A stretch of DNA of 64,000 nt. Origin: Roseovarius albus. GTDB taxonomy: Bacteria > Pseudomonadota > Alphaproteobacteria > Rhodobacterales > Rhodobacteraceae. The stretch spans positions 62,001 to 126,000 of the forward strand of contig NZ_FWFX01000006.1 of the NCBI RefSeq assembly GCF_900172335.1, given 5' to 3'. The translations under genes were made by a program, and so were the position numbers. This document shows positions 1-8,744 of the stretch, piece after piece (the stretch's first letter is position 1; each line of letters opens with the position of its first letter). Under the pieces are notes generated by a model. That model was not told the origin of the DNA, searched no databases, and saw only the letters and a list, made by a program, of their open reading frames with translations.

Positions 1-491
1 TAGATATGGGGGCGGTGGTCAATTCCGAACGATACGGGGAGATCCGTGCCTATGTGGCAGAAGCACAAGCGGAGGGGGCGACATTCCTGATTGGAGAGGT
101 GCCGGAAGAAGAGCCCGCTGGATTCACGCCAAACCCCACCATCATCACAGGTGTCGACAACGATTGGCGAATTGCGCGTGAAGAGGTGTTTGGCCCGGTT
201 ATGGTGGCGATCCCGTTTGAGGATGAGGCCGAGGTGATCGAGATGGCCAATGATACGCATTATGGTTTAGCGGCCTTTCTGTTCACCCATGACATCAGCC
301 GGATCACACGCCTGACACGGGCTATCGATGCGGGCTGGATTCAGGTCAACCAAGGTGGCGGGCAGATTCCCGGCATGTCTTATGGCGGCACCAAGCAATC
401 GGGCATGGGCAGTGAATACTCGATCGAGGGCGCGCTCGAGGCCTATACCTATCGCAAATGTGTGACCATCAACATTGAGGATGGTGCATGA
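1..491 (+). CDS. Aldehyde dehydrogenase, C-terminal part (5' truncated by window)
   Basis: This is the last ~163 residues of an NAD(P)+-dependent aldehyde dehydrogenase, which oxidises an aldehyde to the acid. The reading frame is open to base 1, so the start lies outside the window. Visible landmarks are the EEVFGPV motif after the catalytic domain, the DTHYGLAA segment, and the C-terminal GGTKQSGMGSEYSIEGALEAYTYRK stretch typical of the oligomerisation domain. The catalytic Cys is upstream and cannot be checked. Its stop overlaps the next start (ATGA), so it is the upstream member of an operon with the SelA-like, DUF4392 and class V aminotransferase genes. The substrate is unknown; context suggests a semialdehyde made by one of the neighbouring PLP enzymes. 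Confidence 0.93.
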   Translation, partial: DMGAVVNSERYGEIRAYVAEAQAEGATFLIGEVPEEEPAGFTPNPTIITGVDNDWRIAREEVFGPVMVAIPFEDEAEVIEMANDTHYGLAAFLFTHDISRITRLTRAIDAGWIQVNQGGGQIPGMSYGGTKQSGMGSEYSIEGALEAYTYRKCVTINIEDGA

Positions 492-1750
492 GCGAAGACC
501 GCTTCGGCAATGTGATCGATCCGGGCGTCGGCTATGCCCGGGGTAAGATTTTGCGTAACTCGGCAGATGAAGTCCGGCGTCTGGCGCAGGCGGGACGGGT
601 TGCCGAGGAGTTTGTTGCCCGCGAAGGCATCGACACGATCGCGATCTGCACTGGCAACATTCGGTTTTATCCCGTCTCATCGGATGATCTGACTGTGAAT
701 TGCGAAGAGTGGATCGGGCCCGGCTTGTTTGCCGAAGAATTGCGACAGGCTGCCATTGCCCACATGGGAGGCAGTGGGCACGAGGCCGTTGCCGTGATCA
801 ATCGCACGAGCGCAGGGATCATTGCGGCGATCTTGGCGCATGCCAATAACCGCCCGGTGGTGTCGTTGGTGCCGCAGGGCGACCGCAGCCATGCCTCAGT
901 CACGCGCGGAGCCAAGTTGGCAAATGTACCCGTGTCTGAGGTCTATGATCTGGAGGAGCTGGAGAACGCGCTTAGTACTTGTCAGCCTTCGTTAGTGATC
1001 ATCACCACGGTGACGTCGGAGCTCGCCTGTTTGCCGGATGAACTGACCGTTTCAGGTGTGCAAATGGCTCAGACTGCGGGATGTACTGTGATGTTGGATG
1101 AGGCCTACGGTGCAAGGTTCCGACCGGTGTTGTTAGGCGGGGTGCCAGCATTAACACTTGGGGCGGATCTGGTGATCACCAATGCCGATAAGGCGGGTCT
1201 TTCTGGGCCGCGCGCAGGGGTATTGTGTGGGCGACCAGAAGTCGTCATTTCCGTGCAGGCCAAAGCCAGCGAACTTGGGATGGAGGCTAGGGCACCGATT
1301 GCAGTGGGTGCGATGCGCAGTTTACAGGGGTTTACCCCGAATCTGCTGTTGCAAGAGGCGCAGGATGGGCAAGATCTCGCGGCGGCATTGGAAGAGCGAT
1401 TGGGGCCAGAGAATGTTATCCGTTCAGCGCTGGGGCCGAAGGTTGATGAGCAAGATGCCATGTCCATTATTTTGGAAATGGCAAGCGAAGAGGCAACCCA
1501 ACGTGTTCCGGCAGAGGTAACCGCTGCAGTGGGCATGCTGATGTTGCGCGAAAAGGGTATTGTGACGGTGAACACGCATGGCCAGCCCGGTGGACGGGTA
1601 TCGATCCGGCTAAAACCGACAACGGGTGCTATTGCACGCGCGGGTGGAGCTGACGCAGTGGCACAATGTGTCATGACTGCGCTTCATGAGGTCGCTGAGA
1701 AATTGGACGACCATGAGTGGTTTTCCCGTGTGCTGTTTGGAGAAGAATGA
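488..1750 (+). CDS. SelA-like PLP-dependent enzyme
   Basis: A 420-residue fold-type I PLP enzyme resembling the SelA / D-glucosaminate-6-phosphate ammonia-lyase group. The PLP lysine is probably K235 in NADKAGLSGPRAG, matching the SADKLxGGPQAG pattern of SelA-like proteins, and D204 in MLDEAYG fits the residue that pairs with the pyridine nitrogen. It is probably not true selenocysteine synthase: no selB or tRNA-Sec is nearby and the neighbours are catabolic. Members of this group do lyase, racemase or elimination chemistry on amino compounds; the reaction here is unknown. The start overlaps the aldehyde dehydrogenase stop by 4 nt and the stop abuts the DUF4392 gene, so translational coupling is likely. 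Confidence 0.8.
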   Translation: MSEDRFGNVIDPGVGYARGKILRNSADEVRRLAQAGRVAEEFVAREGIDTIAICTGNIRFYPVSSDDLTVNCEEWIGPGLFAEELRQAAIAHMGGSGHEAVAVINRTSAGIIAAILAHANNRPVVSLVPQGDRSHASVTRGAKLANVPVSEVYDLEELENALSTCQPSLVIITTVTSELACLPDELTVSGVQMAQTAGCTVMLDEAYGARFRPVLLGGVPALTLGADLVITNADKAGLSGPRAGVLCGRPEVVISVQAKASELGMEARAPIAVGAMRSLQGFTPNLLLQEAQDGQDLAAALEERLGPENVIRSALGPKVDEQDAMSIILEMASEEATQRVPAEVTAAVGMLMLREKGIVTVNTHGQPGGRVSIRLKPTTGAIARAGGADAVAQCVMTALHEVAEKLDDHEWFSRVLFGEE

Positions 1751-2764
1751 ATGGCGGATGTAGAATTGATCACCCGATTGGATGACCGGCTGGATCAGTT
1801 GGTCAATATCGATATGGGCGAGCGCGGGGTTGAACATTTGTTTAAAGCCGCACGCGCCATTGAAGGCAGGTCTTTGGTGGGGGCAGCCGCAGATGCGCTG
1901 ATGGCTGTGCCAGAAGGGGGCACAGCCATATTGACCACAGGGTCTGTGTCGCGTGCTTGGATTACGCCGGAACTGGGGGAAAACGATGGCCCATCGGGGG
2001 CGGCGGCAATTGCACGCGCATTGGTTATGGCGCGCAATGCCACCTGTGTCATGTTGTGCGAAGAAACCCTGTTGCCTGCCATCCGAAACGTCTGCCAATC
2101 AGCCGGGCTCTTTCCCGTGACATTGGAACAGGCCGCGATTGCGCGTAGGGACAAGAGTCTTGCGACGATTGTCATGTTACCTTACGCGGTCGACGATGCG
2201 GGCGGGCAGGCGCAGGCTATAGCGCTGTTGGATGAACTTCAGCCGGATTTATTGTTTTCGACCGAGCGTGTCGGACGCAACGAATACGGCGTCTATCACT
2301 CTATGCGCGGGATTGATTACGGAATGGGCCGAGCGCGGGTGGATTTGCTGTTTGATGAAGGGCTTGCACGCGACATCCCTGTGGTGGCCGTTGGCGACGG
2401 CGGCAATGAGATCGGGATGGGCAAGGTTGTGGATCATGTCAAATTCAATGTTCCTTATGGCGATCAGTGCAAATGCGGCTGTGGTGGAGGTATCGGGGCT
2501 GTAACTGGTTGTGATGTTCTGGTGACGGCGGCCTGTTCAAACTGGGGCTGCACCGCAATCGTCGCAGCCATGGCAACACGGGCTGGAGATGCAAAACTGC
2601 TGCATACACCGGAGCGCGAAGCGCTATTGCTGGATACGATGGTGGCTAACGGGCTAATCAATTCCACCCATGGCATCGTTGACGATAGTGTTGACGGCTT
2701 TCCACGCCAAAGCCATCTCGCAGTGGCCGAATTGTGTCGCACAATTGTGAGCCGTGCGCTCTAA
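1751..2764 (+). CDS. DUF4392 / D-glutamate cyclase-like protein
   Basis: A 337-residue protein of the DUF4392 family, related to the C-terminal domain of mammalian D-glutamate cyclase (DGLUCY), which converts D-glutamate to 5-oxo-D-proline. Supporting motifs are TTGSVSRAWITPELGENDGPSG near residue 60, SxERxGRNxxGxYHSMRG near residue 180, and GDGGNEIGMGKV near residue 216, a signature segment of the family. A Cys-rich CKCGCGGGIG stretch follows at about residue 240. It begins immediately after the SelA-like stop. An intramolecular amide-forming or opening step on a D-amino or glutamate-like compound is a reasonable inference; the actual substrate is unknown. Confidence 0.75.
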   Translation: MADVELITRLDDRLDQLVNIDMGERGVEHLFKAARAIEGRSLVGAAADALMAVPEGGTAILTTGSVSRAWITPELGENDGPSGAAAIARALVMARNATCVMLCEETLLPAIRNVCQSAGLFPVTLEQAAIARRDKSLATIVMLPYAVDDAGGQAQAIALLDELQPDLLFSTERVGRNEYGVYHSMRGIDYGMGRARVDLLFDEGLARDIPVVAVGDGGNEIGMGKVVDHVKFNVPYGDQCKCGCGGGIGAVTGCDVLVTAACSNWGCTAIVAAMATRAGDAKLLHTPEREALLLDTMVANGLINSTHGIVDDSVDGFPRQSHLAVAELCRTIVSRAL

Positions 2765-2781
2765 CTTCTCAGGACAGAATA

Positions 2782-4041
2782 ATGATTAAAGACAATCCCG
2801 CCCTCATCACAGCGATCCGTGATCGATTTGCCCACGTTGATAGCTGCCCGTTTCAGGGGGAGCGCATCTTTTTTGAAAATGCGGGCGGAGCGCTGACACT
2901 GAAATCGGTGGTGGAAACCTCAGCCTTCTATGCGGGCATCCCTGATAACCCGGGGCGGATCAATTCCGCAGGGCAGGGCACGCAAGACGTGATCAACAAG
3001 GCCAAGGATGACCTCGCGGTGTTCATGAATGCAACCTCAGGTCAGTTCTTCGCAGGCGAGAGCGGGACGGAGCTGCTATTTCGGATGATCCGCACTGCCT
3101 GCGTGAATGCACCGAGGGGCAGCAAGGTGATCGGCTCGTCGATTGAGCATCCGGCGACGCGCAGTGCCGCACGGCGTTGGGCCGAGATTGCGAGATTGAA
3201 CTATGTCAATGTCGTTCATGACGATGAAACCGGCATGGTGACTGCCGCAGATTACGCGGCCCTGATGACGCCTGATGTCACCGTGGCCACGATCTTGCAT
3301 GCCTCACCCGTGACCGGAATAGGGATGGACGTGGCCGCGATTTCCAAGGCAATCCGGGCGGTCGCTCCGGACTGCTGGATCATTGTGGATGGTATCCAGC
3401 ATGCCGCCCACGGTCAGCTGGATCTGGACGGCTACAATGTCGATGGTTACGCAATTTCACCCTACAAGGTGTTTTCGCGTCATGGCTATGGCATTGCCTG
3501 GATTTCTGACCGCCTGAGCGCAGCGCCGCATGATATGTTGATCGACGCCCCGGCGACAGGATGGGAGTTTGGCACGCGCGATACCGGCTCCTATGCAACT
3601 GTGTCGGATGTCGTAACCTATTTTGACTGGCTGGGTGGGCAGGTGTCACATGAAACAGATCCTCGCAAACGGTTAGAAGCTGCGGGTGAGGCTATCCATG
3701 ACTATGAAACTCATTTGACCAATGCGATGATCAACGGCACGGGCAACCTGCCAGGGCTACGGGATATGGAGCATGTCACGATCTTGGCCGGGGAAGACAA
3801 CCCTGCGCGTGAGGGGTTGGTGTCTATCGTTGTTAAAGGAATGGCTTCTGTGGATGTTGTTGAAACGCTCAATCAGCAGGGGATTCGCACCCATACGCGC
3901 AAAGCAGACCACTATAGTGGTAACGTTCTCAACCCTTTGGGTTTGGAAGATTGCATACGCATCTCGCTGTGCCACTATAACACTGAGGCGGAGGTTGCGC
4001 AGTTGCTGGCAGCGGTGCGTTCTTTGGAAAACGACGGCTAG
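2782..4041 (+). CDS. Class V aminotransferase / cysteine desulfurase-like PLP enzyme
   Basis: A 419-residue fold-type I PLP protein of the aminotransferase class V / cysteine-desulfurase-like family. The PLP lysine is K229 in ISPYKVFSRHG, D203 lies in IIVDGIQH and H123 in SSIEHPA, all in family-typical order. The ATG at 2782 has an AGGA at suitable distance; an in-frame upstream ATG at 2734 would overlap the DUF4392 gene by 31 nt and has no clear ribosome-binding site. No Isc/Suf genes are nearby, so iron-sulfur assembly is unlikely. As last gene of the four-gene operon it more likely does transamination, epimerisation or elimination in the same unknown catabolic route. Confidence 0.78.
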   Translation: MIKDNPALITAIRDRFAHVDSCPFQGERIFFENAGGALTLKSVVETSAFYAGIPDNPGRINSAGQGTQDVINKAKDDLAVFMNATSGQFFAGESGTELLFRMIRTACVNAPRGSKVIGSSIEHPATRSAARRWAEIARLNYVNVVHDDETGMVTAADYAALMTPDVTVATILHASPVTGIGMDVAAISKAIRAVAPDCWIIVDGIQHAAHGQLDLDGYNVDGYAISPYKVFSRHGYGIAWISDRLSAAPHDMLIDAPATGWEFGTRDTGSYATVSDVVTYFDWLGGQVSHETDPRKRLEAAGEAIHDYETHLTNAMINGTGNLPGLRDMEHVTILAGEDNPAREGLVSIVVKGMASVDVVETLNQQGIRTHTRKADHYSGNVLNPLGLEDCIRISLCHYNTEAEVAQLLAAVRSLENDG

Positions 4042-4071
4042 GAACTAGAGCTTTTTTACAGTCGAATAAGG

Positions 4072-4098
4072 GAATTGGAGCGTCAAGCGCTCCAATTC
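4072..4098. terminator. Perfect 11-bp hairpin, probable bidirectional terminator
   Basis: GAATTGGAGCG and CGCTCCAATTC are perfect inverted arms around a 5-nt loop. It lies between the end of the SelA-like operon (+) and the end of a small minus-strand ORF. There is no strong T tract, so the terminator role is inferred from position. Confidence 0.5.
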
Positions 4099-4126
4099 GT
4101 AGACATCTCAGGGAAGCCTGAGCAGA

Positions 4127-4222
4127 TTACATCACTACCATATAGCTGTGCAGCGCGAAAAACAGCGCGGTTGCGCCGAGGACAGCAACGAGAGGCAGGA
4201 TTTCTTTAGCAACTTGAGCCAT
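4127..4222 (-). CDS. 31-residue single-membrane-segment peptide
   Basis: A short ORF encoding MAQVAKEILPLVAVLGA followed by TALFFALHSYMVVM: a short N-terminus with one Lys and one hydrophobic helix running to the C-terminus. An AGGA lies 9–12 nt before the ATG, supporting translation. It sits between a hairpin and the LysR gene on the same strand. I do not recognise the family. A one-pass membrane peptide accessory to a transporter or respiratory complex is possible but not supported by neighbours. Confidence 0.5.
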   Translation of the reverse strand: MAQVAKEILPLVAVLGATALFFALHSYMVVM

Positions 4223-4359
4223 TTGGGTGTTCCTTACAAAAGACTGATAGCCAAGACTTAGGCGGCAAATGCGGCACTTAGAAGTGCTCTTTCGACATAG
4301 TGGCCTTGCATGCAGCGCATGCCTTGAGGGGGGCAAGAATGAAAGTCCAGTTTTGTCTT

Positions 4360-5328
4360 CTAATGCGCTGGAAAATAGGTGCGTTCTTCAAGGTCCGTTG
4401 CGCTGACCCAATCATTCAACTTGTCGAAAAACGCGGTTTCGGCCGTGTTGAGACGGGCGTTTGGATTGTGCACCAGATAAATGTCGATTTCGAACATGTT
4501 TTCGTATGGAGGCAGACGCCATAGCTGGCCTTGTGCAACATATTGATCGGCGGTGTGAGAGGGGAGTGGACCAAAGCCCAACCCGGCGGTGATCATGCGT
4601 AAGGCTTCTCCCAAATGCGAGGTGTAGCCGATAACACGTTCGTCCAATCTGTGCTGCGCCCGAACAAGGGCCACGGGTCGGAGCGCATCGGTCAATTGAT
4701 CTGTGCGAAAGGAAATCGATGAATGGCCGCGCAGATCATCCAAGGTCAGGCCTGTTTTGCCAAAAAGAGGATGTGACGGCCCGCAATAGAATCCAAAATA
4801 GGCGCGATACATGATGGAATGTTCGAGCTTCGGATGTGGATCGTAAACCAGACACAGGCCGAGGCTCGCGGATTTTTCCAACACAGCCTTCTGCACTGCC
4901 TTGCTGGAAAGGACATCGATATCGAAGCGCACCTGTGGGTGCTGGGAATGAAAATCTGACAGAATCTGGTCGAAATGCGGGCTTTCGACCCGGCTGAGCG
5001 TGGCGATGGTGACATGGCCTGTCAGTTCATCTGTGGTGGTCTGCGCTGTTTGTACGGCACGTGAGATGGTTCCGAAGATTTGGGCACATTCTTCGTAGAG
5101 CATCTGCCCCGCAGAGGTGACGCGGAAATGCGAGGGGGCGCGGTCAATCAGTGTGGTGCCGATCCGGGCCTCCAACCGTTGAAGTGCTTGGCTGACCGAA
5201 GGCTGCTGAAGCAGCAACCGATTGGCCGCGCGGGTGATGCTGCCCTCTTGTACGATGACCATGAAGGTGCGCAGCAGGTTCCAATCCAGTTCGCGTGCGA
5301 TTTTTTCGGCGTCATATGGTGTGTTCAT
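4360..5328 (-). CDS. LysR-family transcriptional regulator
   Basis: A 322-residue LysR-type regulator. The winged helix-turn-helix occupies residues ~15–75 (LLRTFMVIVQEGSITRAANRLLLQQPSVSQALQRLE) and a periplasmic-binding-like co-inducer domain follows from ~residue 100. It is divergently transcribed from the class III aminotransferase–BKACE–deacetylase–thioesterase operon with about 100 bp between the starts, the classical arrangement for a regulator of the neighbouring operon. The inducer is probably an intermediate of that pathway, which is inference. The intergenic segment is AT-rich with TTAATTATTGCTAATA-like sequence that could hold a T-N11-A box. Confidence 0.92.
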   Translation of the reverse strand: MNTPYDAEKIARELDWNLLRTFMVIVQEGSITRAANRLLLQQPSVSQALQRLEARIGTTLIDRAPSHFRVTSAGQMLYEECAQIFGTISRAVQTAQTTTDELTGHVTIATLSRVESPHFDQILSDFHSQHPQVRFDIDVLSSKAVQKAVLEKSASLGLCLVYDPHPKLEHSIMYRAYFGFYCGPSHPLFGKTGLTLDDLRGHSSISFRTDQLTDALRPVALVRAQHRLDERVIGYTSHLGEALRMITAGLGFGPLPSHTADQYVAQGQLWRLPPYENMFEIDIYLVHNPNARLNTAETAFFDKLNDWVSATDLEERTYFPAH

Positions 5329-5427
5329 ATTGATCTAATCAATGTTAATTATTGCTAATATCTATTTGCTCTATGATGACGATTTTTGCAATCTCTTGTT
5401 CAGAATCGTAATCGCGGAGTGTCTCCA

Positions 5428-6771
5428 ATGGACGCCCAAAAATCCTCAAACCTGTTCTATCAATCTCGGGCGCGTCGCCCCGAAGTAGACCGTGCTGATG
5501 GGATCTATATCTGGGCTAAGAATGGCACGCGGTTCATTGACGGCTCATCGGGGGCGATGGTCAGCAATATCGGCCATTCCAATCCTAACGTTCTGGCTGC
5601 GATGAAGACACAGATGGATAGCGCGACCTTTGCCTATCGTCTGCATTTCGAGAATGAGCCTGCAGAGCAATTGGCCACAGTAATCGCGGGCAAGATGCCC
5701 GCAGGATTGAACCGGGTGTTTTTTGTCTCAGGCGGGTCCGAAGCGGTGGAGTCTTGCGTCAAGTTTGCCCGGCAATGGGCCGTGGCGGCGGGACAGGAGA
5801 GCCGGTGGAAGGTCATTTCGCGCTTTCCGTCTTATCATGGCTCGACCTTGGGGGCACTGGCGCTCACCGGGTACGGCCCGCTCAAGGATGCCTTTGCGCC
5901 GCTCTTTAAGGATATGCCCAAGATCCCAGCACCGACGTGCTATCTGGATCGCGATAACCTGAATGATGAAGAACGCGGCTTGAAATATGCCGAGATGCTG
6001 CGCGAAGAGATCATCGCACAAGGGCCGGAAACCGTTCTGGCCTTTGCTATGGAGCCGGTAGGCGGTGCCTCCACCGGGGCATTGGTGGCACCGGACAGCT
6101 ATTATGGGCGGGTGCGCGAAATCTGCGATGAATTTGGCGTGCTGCTGATCATGGATGAGGTGATGTCGGGTGTCGGACGCACCGGTACGTTCATGGCGTC
6201 GGAACACTGGGATGTGCGCGCGGATCTTTATGCCGTGTCCAAAGGGTTTGCTGCAGGATACGCGCCCCTAGGGGCGATGATAGCTGATCAGGGCATGGTT
6301 GAAACCGTGCTGGATGCTGGTGGTTTTGCGCACGGGCATACCTATGCGGGCAACCCTTTGGCCTGCTCGGCGGGCTTGGCCGTGTTAAACGAAATCGATC
6401 GGTTGAACCTGATGGGCAATGCCCAACGCATGGGCGATGTGCTGATGGGAGGGCTGAATGAGCTAATGTCGCGGTACGAATTTATCGGCGATGTGCGGGG
6501 CAAAGGGTTGCTGACAGCCTTCGAGATGGTGTCGGATCGCGAGACTATGGCGCCGCTGCCGAAAGACCTGAATGCCTACAACCGCTTTGTCGACATTTGT
6601 TATGATCGTGGACTGATCACTTATTCTCGCCGTACACGGGGCGGGGTGGATGGGGATCACTTCCTTATCTGCCCGCCGATGATCGTGGCCGAAGAGCAGA
6701 TTAGCGAAATACTGAATATTTTGGATGACAGCCTTACCGCCTTTGCGCGCGACGCTGGGTTGGAGGAATAA
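5428..6771 (+). CDS. Class III (omega) aminotransferase
   Basis: A 447-residue PLP aminotransferase of class III, the group that includes omega-amino acid:pyruvate, 4-aminobutyrate and beta-amino acid aminotransferases. Landmarks are the phosphate-binding SGGSEAVES near residue 105, the IMDEVMSGVGRTG segment near residue 240, the PLP lysine in YAVSKGFAAGYAPLGA near residue 272, and the AGNPLAC motif beyond residue 305. The ATG at 5428 matches the usual N-terminus (SSNLFYQSRARRPEV); an in-frame ATG at 5386 would add 14 atypical residues. It heads an operon whose next gene starts 3 nt after its stop. Coupling to a BKACE implies that it makes a beta-keto acid from a beta-amino acid, by inference. 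Confidence 0.9.
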   Translation: MDAQKSSNLFYQSRARRPEVDRADGIYIWAKNGTRFIDGSSGAMVSNIGHSNPNVLAAMKTQMDSATFAYRLHFENEPAEQLATVIAGKMPAGLNRVFFVSGGSEAVESCVKFARQWAVAAGQESRWKVISRFPSYHGSTLGALALTGYGPLKDAFAPLFKDMPKIPAPTCYLDRDNLNDEERGLKYAEMLREEIIAQGPETVLAFAMEPVGGASTGALVAPDSYYGRVREICDEFGVLLIMDEVMSGVGRTGTFMASEHWDVRADLYAVSKGFAAGYAPLGAMIADQGMVETVLDAGGFAHGHTYAGNPLACSAGLAVLNEIDRLNLMGNAQRMGDVLMGGLNELMSRYEFIGDVRGKGLLTAFEMVSDRETMAPLPKDLNAYNRFVDICYDRGLITYSRRTRGGVDGDHFLICPPMIVAEEQISEILNILDDSLTAFARDAGLEE

Positions 6772-6774
6772 GTC

Positions 6775-7704
6775 ATGGTGCAGAAAGTAATCATCACCTG
6801 CGCAGTGACAGGATCAATCCACACACCAAGCATGAGCCCATATCTGCCCGTCACGCCCGAGGAGATTGCGGCCTCGGCGATTGAGGCGGCAGAGGCGGGT
6901 GCGTCTGTCTTGCATCTGCATGCGCGTGATCCCGAAAGCGGGCGACCCAGTGCTGATATCAACGTTTACCGCCAGTTCCTGCCCAAGATTAAGGATGCCA
7001 CCGATGCAGTGATCAACATCACCACTGGGGGCAGTTCGCAGATGACCATTGAGGAGCGCCTGTCTGCCCCGGCTGAATTATCTCCCGAGATGTGTTCACT
7101 GAATATGGGGTCGATCAATTTCGGGCTTTTCCCGATGAAAGATCGGTATTCCGAGTGGAAACACGACTGGGAGCCGCAATTTCTGGAAAACACCCGAGAT
7201 ACATTGTTCAAAAACACCTTTCACGACATAGAACGGCTGTTTGATCTCATGGGCGATGGGTGCGGTTCGCGCTATGAGCTGGAATGCTATGACGTTGGCC
7301 ATATCCAGACGGCTGCCTATTACGTTAAGCAAAAGCGCCTGAAGGCCCCGGTGTTCCTGCAGTTTGTCATGGGGGTTTTGGGGGGCATTGATGCCTGCCC
7401 GGAAAACCTGATGCATATGAAGGCGACGGCCGACCGGTTGCTGGACGATCAATACCAGTTTTCTGTACTAGCGGCGGGGCGGCAGCAGATGCCTTTGGCC
7501 ACATTGAGCGCGATACTGGGTGGCAATGTGCGTGTTGGGTTGGAAGACAGCCTGATGATCGGCAAAAACGAACTGGCAGAAAGTAATGCACAACAGGTGT
7601 CAAAAATCAGGCGGATCATCGAAGAGCTGGGGTTCGAGGTGGCAACGCCCGCAGAAGTGCGGGAACGGTTACAGCTCAAAGGCGCGGACAAGGTGGGGTT
7701 TTAG
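6775..7704 (+). CDS. Beta-keto acid cleavage enzyme (BKACE, DUF849)
   Basis: A 309-residue DUF849/BKACE TIM-barrel enzyme. The family condenses a beta-keto acid with acetyl-CoA and splits it to acetoacetate and a new acyl-CoA; the founding member Kce acts on 3-keto-5-aminohexanoate in lysine fermentation. Zinc ligands are visible as H47 and H49 (VLHLHARD) and the Glu of VRVGLEDSL near the C-terminus. The N-terminal TCAVTGSIHTPSMSPYLPVTP stretch marks the subgroup without an E at the position after TG. It lies 3 nt after the aminotransferase and 9 nt before the deacetylase. The thioesterase two genes on would release the acid from the acyl-CoA product. Substrate specificity cannot be read from sequence. 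Confidence 0.92.
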   Translation: MVQKVIITCAVTGSIHTPSMSPYLPVTPEEIAASAIEAAEAGASVLHLHARDPESGRPSADINVYRQFLPKIKDATDAVINITTGGSSQMTIEERLSAPAELSPEMCSLNMGSINFGLFPMKDRYSEWKHDWEPQFLENTRDTLFKNTFHDIERLFDLMGDGCGSRYELECYDVGHIQTAAYYVKQKRLKAPVFLQFVMGVLGGIDACPENLMHMKATADRLLDDQYQFSVLAAGRQQMPLATLSAILGGNVRVGLEDSLMIGKNELAESNAQQVSKIRRIIEELGFEVATPAEVRERLQLKGADKVGF

Positions 7705-7713
7705 GGGGCGATT

Positions 7714-8742
7714 ATGAAGATATTTGTCGATCAGGAAAAACAACGGCAGCATTTCCCATCCGGGTTTCTGGTGAACGGGGTGGTGCAGCCCAACCCGGAA
7801 AAGCCCGAGCGAATGGATCGCCTGCTGGAAGGCGTGGCACGCGGTGGGCACGAGATCTGTGCACCGAAGGATCACGGCATGGACCCGCTGGCGGCAGTGC
7901 ACACACCTGCCTATCTCAAATTTCTCTCGACGGTCTACACCCGGTGGCAGCGCATCCCGGATGCAACGCCCGAGATCTTTCCCAACATCCACCCTGATCG
8001 TCGGACTGCCAGCTATCCTTTGTCGGCTGTGGGGCAGGCAGGATATCACATCACCGATATGTCTTGCCCGATAGGGGCACATACGTGGGAGTCGTCGCGC
8101 TGGTCAGCCAACTGTGCCGTGTCTGCGGCGCAGGCTGTCGAGGGTGGAGATCAGTTTGCCTATGCACTGTGCCGTCCACCGGGGCATCACTGCTTTACCG
8201 ATTTGGCCGGTGGCTTTTGTTATCTCAACAATAGCGCGATTGCCGCGCAGTATCTGCGCAAGTCGCATGATCGGGTCGCGATCATTGATGTAGATCTGCA
8301 CCACGGTAATGGTACGCAAGGCATCTTCTATGAGCGGAGCGATGTCTACACGCTTTCAATCCACGCAGATCCGGCACGGTTCTATCCGTTTTTCTGGGGT
8401 CATGCGCATGAGCGCGGGGAAGGTGCCGGATTTGGGTATAACCTGAACATTCCTTTGCCCCGTGGCACGGGCGATGAAGGGTTTATGAAGGGACTGTCTG
8501 ACGGTCTGGAGCATATCAAAGCCTTTGCACCGAGTGCGGTAGTTATTGCTCTGGGGTTGGACGCCTTTGAAGGCGATCCGTTTGGTGGTCTGGGGGTGTC
8601 GACCCCTGGCTTTACCCAAATGGCGAAGATGCTGGCCGCGCTTAATGTGCCAGCCGTGATCGTACAAGAGGGCGGCTATCTGTGTGACGAACTGGGCGGT
8701 AACCTGTACGCCTTTCTGGTCGGGTACGAAGGCGGTGCCTGA
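7714..8742 (+). CDS. Histone-deacetylase-family amidohydrolase (acetylpolyamine deacetylase-like)
   Basis: A 342-residue zinc amidohydrolase of the arginase/deacetylase fold, closest in pattern to acetylpolyamine amidohydrolases. Catalytic features are intact: CRPPGHHC (H158, H159), DVDLHHGNGTQ with zinc ligands D194 and H196, the third zinc ligand D283 in GLDAFEGDP, and the transition-state Tyr322 in EGGYL. Enzymes of this family remove acetyl (or other acyl) groups from the terminal amine of lysine-like or polyamine substrates. Placement between a BKACE and a thioesterase, behind an aminotransferase, suggests that the operon's substrate enters as an N-acetylated amine that is unmasked here. 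Confidence 0.9.
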   Translation: MKIFVDQEKQRQHFPSGFLVNGVVQPNPEKPERMDRLLEGVARGGHEICAPKDHGMDPLAAVHTPAYLKFLSTVYTRWQRIPDATPEIFPNIHPDRRTASYPLSAVGQAGYHITDMSCPIGAHTWESSRWSANCAVSAAQAVEGGDQFAYALCRPPGHHCFTDLAGGFCYLNNSAIAAQYLRKSHDRVAIIDVDLHHGNGTQGIFYERSDVYTLSIHADPARFYPFFWGHAHERGEGAGFGYNLNIPLPRGTGDEGFMKGLSDGLEHIKAFAPSAVVIALGLDAFEGDPFGGLGVSTPGFTQMAKMLAALNVPAVIVQEGGYLCDELGGNLYAFLVGYEGGA

Positions 8743-8744
8743 GC

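Noticed and set aside
488..1750. Selenocysteine synthase (SelA) as literal function
   Set aside because: No selB or tRNA-Sec nearby and the operon context is catabolic; only the fold similarity is supported.
2782..4041. Iron-sulfur cluster cysteine desulfurase
   Set aside because: No Isc/Suf partners and the gene is the last member of an amino-acid-type catabolic operon.
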